From Bacillota bacterium (GTDB lineage Bacteria; Bacillota; Clostridia; Lachnospirales; Lachnospiraceae): a stretch of DNA of 7,104 bases. The translations under genes were made by a program, and so were the position numbers. The stretch is from contig JAEYRR010000273.1 in the NCBI GenBank assembly GCA_023435505.1, positions 1-7,104 of the forward strand, given 5' to 3'. Below are positions 6,458 through 7,104 of the stretch, piece after piece. The first letter of the stretch is position 1, and each line of letters opens with the position of its first letter. Below the pieces are notes generated by a model. It did no database searches. It was not told the DNA's origin and saw only the letters and a list, made by a program, of their open reading frames with translations.

Positions 6458-6470
6458 AGCACATTACCTC
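6402..6470 (-). promoter_or_regulatory. Complementary segments that can sequester the leader ORF SD
   Basis: On the minus strand GAGGTAAT (6470-6463), which contains the SD of the small ORF, is the exact complement of ATTACCTC (6409-6402), which lies inside the ORF around codons 17-19. The intervening loop is 53 nt. Pairing would mask the SD, and a translating or stalled ribosome would open it. An 8-bp match alone can occur by chance, so this is suggestive only. A further GAGGTAA (6324-6318) downstream of the terminator could compete for the same segment. Confidence 0.35.
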
Positions 6471-6512
6471 CTTTCTATGAAAATTATTCAACAGTTTCTT
6501 GTGTTCCATATA

Positions 6513-6541
6513 AGTGTATCAGTATTTAGGAGTCTCGTCAA
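6513..6541 (-). promoter_or_regulatory. Sigma-A-type promoter of the leader ORF and downstream operon
   Basis: On the minus strand TTGACG (6541-6536, five of six matches to TTGACA) is followed by exactly 17 bp and TACACT (6518-6513, four of six matches to TATAAT). Transcription would start near 6506. The -35 overlaps the stop codon of the 89-residue gene upstream, so the two are packed tightly but separately promoted. The predicted RNA to the terminator is about 170 nt. Confidence 0.55.
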
Positions 6542-6807
6542 GAAGTCTCCAATATATAATCATGGAGCATGTCATATAGCTCAGGCTGCTTGCCCCAATA
6601 GTCCTTCCATTTCTTATCCTTATCCGTTACTACTATATATAGGTTTTCCCCCAAATCATCACATATCTCTATGGTTACTCCTGATTTTAGTTCAATGGTG
6701 ATATTACCATAGGGTGTGGTATTCATTCCTCCACTCCCTTCATATACATGATCAATCTGATTATAATACCCTAAAATCTCATTAAAATCCTGTTGTTTCT
6801 CACCCAT
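6538..6807 (-). CDS. Hypothetical small protein, 89 aa
   Basis: I do not recognise this protein. It is acidic and soluble, with no membrane helix or signal peptide. The N-terminal part (about 1-30) looks helical and ends in a glycine-rich turn (GSGGMN). A beta-rich centre follows (YGNITIELKSGVTIEICDD, 33-51, and ENLYIVVTDK, 54-63), then an aromatic stretch KKWKDYWGKQPELYDMLHDYI. A small beta-sheet with terminal helices would be consistent with an immunity-type or regulatory partner, but no motif supports a function. The start at 6807 is supported by an SD AAGGGGG about 6 nt upstream. The gene is leftward, its stop overlaps the -35 of the leader promoter, and no terminator lies between its stop and the leader ORF, so its transcript could continue to the terminator at 6336-6364. 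Confidence 0.65.
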   Translation of the reverse strand: MGEKQQDFNEILGYYNQIDHVYEGSGGMNTTPYGNITIELKSGVTIEICDDLGENLYIVVTDKDKKWKDYWGKQPELYDMLHDYILETS

Positions 6808-7038
6808 AATATCCCCCTTATGTATATGTCTGATAGTCCATTACCATGCAACAGTATGTCTCTCATGAGCTCTTTATCTATATCTTATAATTTTAAAACA
6901 GTAAAGCCTACGAAATATTTACTTAATTATCTTAATTTGTTATTAATTCGTATACATCGGTGATGAATTCTACTATACTTGGCTTATATCATTAACCATA
7001 TAATGTAAGATATCTCTAAAAGAAGGGTGGATTTGTAT
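6808..7038. other. Divergent AT-rich intergenic region
   Basis: This 231-bp spacer lies between the leftward 89-residue gene and the rightward partial gene. It contains no convincing ORF, hairpin terminator or repeat. On the plus strand a perfect TATAAT (6999-7004) could be the -10 of the rightward gene, but the best -35 (TTGGCT, 6979-6984) is only 14 bp away. For the leftward gene TTTACT with TATAGA at 17-bp spacing is a weak candidate. Promoters must lie here but I cannot place them firmly. Confidence 0.4.
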
Positions 7039-7104
7039 ATGTATAAAAGTATCTCTTATCTAGCAAAAAAGACTAAGAATTCTCTTTCAGTCCTTGCTTT
7101 AGCC
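7039..7104 (+). CDS. Start of a rightward gene, probably exported or membrane protein, cut by window edge
   Basis: Twenty-two codons are visible from an ATG preceded by the SD AGAAGGGTGG 8 nt upstream. The peptide begins MYKSISYLAKKTKNS and turns hydrophobic (LSVLALA) at the edge. A basic segment followed by a hydrophobic stretch suggests a signal peptide or first membrane helix. A TTG codon two codons upstream is in frame but closer to the SD. The product cannot be identified from this fragment. Confidence 0.5.
   Translation, partial: MYKSISYLAKKTKNSLSVLALA

Noticed and set aside
6424..6465. Alternative 13-codon frame starting at the ATG at 6465 in the leader
   Set aside because: The ATG is only about 2 nt from the SD core, whereas the ATG at 6457 has normal spacing and a longer frame ending just before the terminator.
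6477..6701. Plus-strand open frame of 74 codons
   Set aside because: It is antisense to the 89-residue gene and the leader promoter and has no SD; the minus-strand reading has SD, promoter and terminator support.
1..7104. tRNA or rRNA genes, CRISPR arrays, insertion sequences, known riboswitches
   Set aside because: I saw no cloverleaf-like segments, regularly spaced repeats, transposase motifs or recognisable aptamer cores; the only clear hairpins are at 863-889 and 6342-6364.

Overview
The window looks like a chromosomal stretch from a low-to-moderate GC, Gram-positive anaerobe of the Clostridia, most likely Lachnospiraceae-like. The evidence is strong purine-rich Shine-Dalgarno (SD) sites at about 7 nt spacing, frequent AGA/AGG and ATA codons, sigma-A-type promoters, U-tract terminators, and gene families common in gut and soil clostridia: a cytoplasmic GH3 beta-glucosidase, GNAT acetyltransferases, a DUF4846 protein and a DUF2007-like protein. 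This assignment is an inference; no marker gene is present.

Left part (1-890). A GNAT acetyltransferase truncated by the window edge reads leftward from 403. A small cysteine-rich protein of unknown function reads rightward from 487, divergently across an 83-bp spacer. A perfect 12-bp hairpin (863-889) separates that gene from the convergent leftward genes.

Central part (912-6541). A leftward transcription unit starts at a good promoter (6513-6541). It first encodes a 23-residue arginine-rich peptide (6457-6386), followed 21 nt later by a strong intrinsic terminator (6364-6336). I see no new promoter in the next 64 bp. Then come a tandem-GNAT protein, a GH3 beta-glucosidase, a zinc-ribbon NUDIX hydrolase and a membrane-anchored DUF4846 protein, separated by 21-65 bp with an SD before each. 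The last leftward gene, a small DUF2007-like protein, has its own promoter (1192-1220). That promoter shows that the longest possible reading of this ORF, from 1220, is too long and that the start is at 1160.

Right part (6538-7104). A short leftward orphan gene of 89 aa ends where the leader promoter begins. A 231-bp spacer follows, and then the first 22 codons of a rightward gene, probably for an exported or membrane protein.

The most interesting element is the leader of the central operon. A tiny ORF with a near-perfect SD, an Arg-X-Arg-X-Arg stretch, an internal segment complementary to its own SD, and an immediately following terminator look like a ribosome-mediated attenuator, as known for antibiotic-inducible genes. 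The first gene behind it is a tandem acetyltransferase. The architecture is visible in the sequence; the antibiotic-sensing role is a hypothesis.
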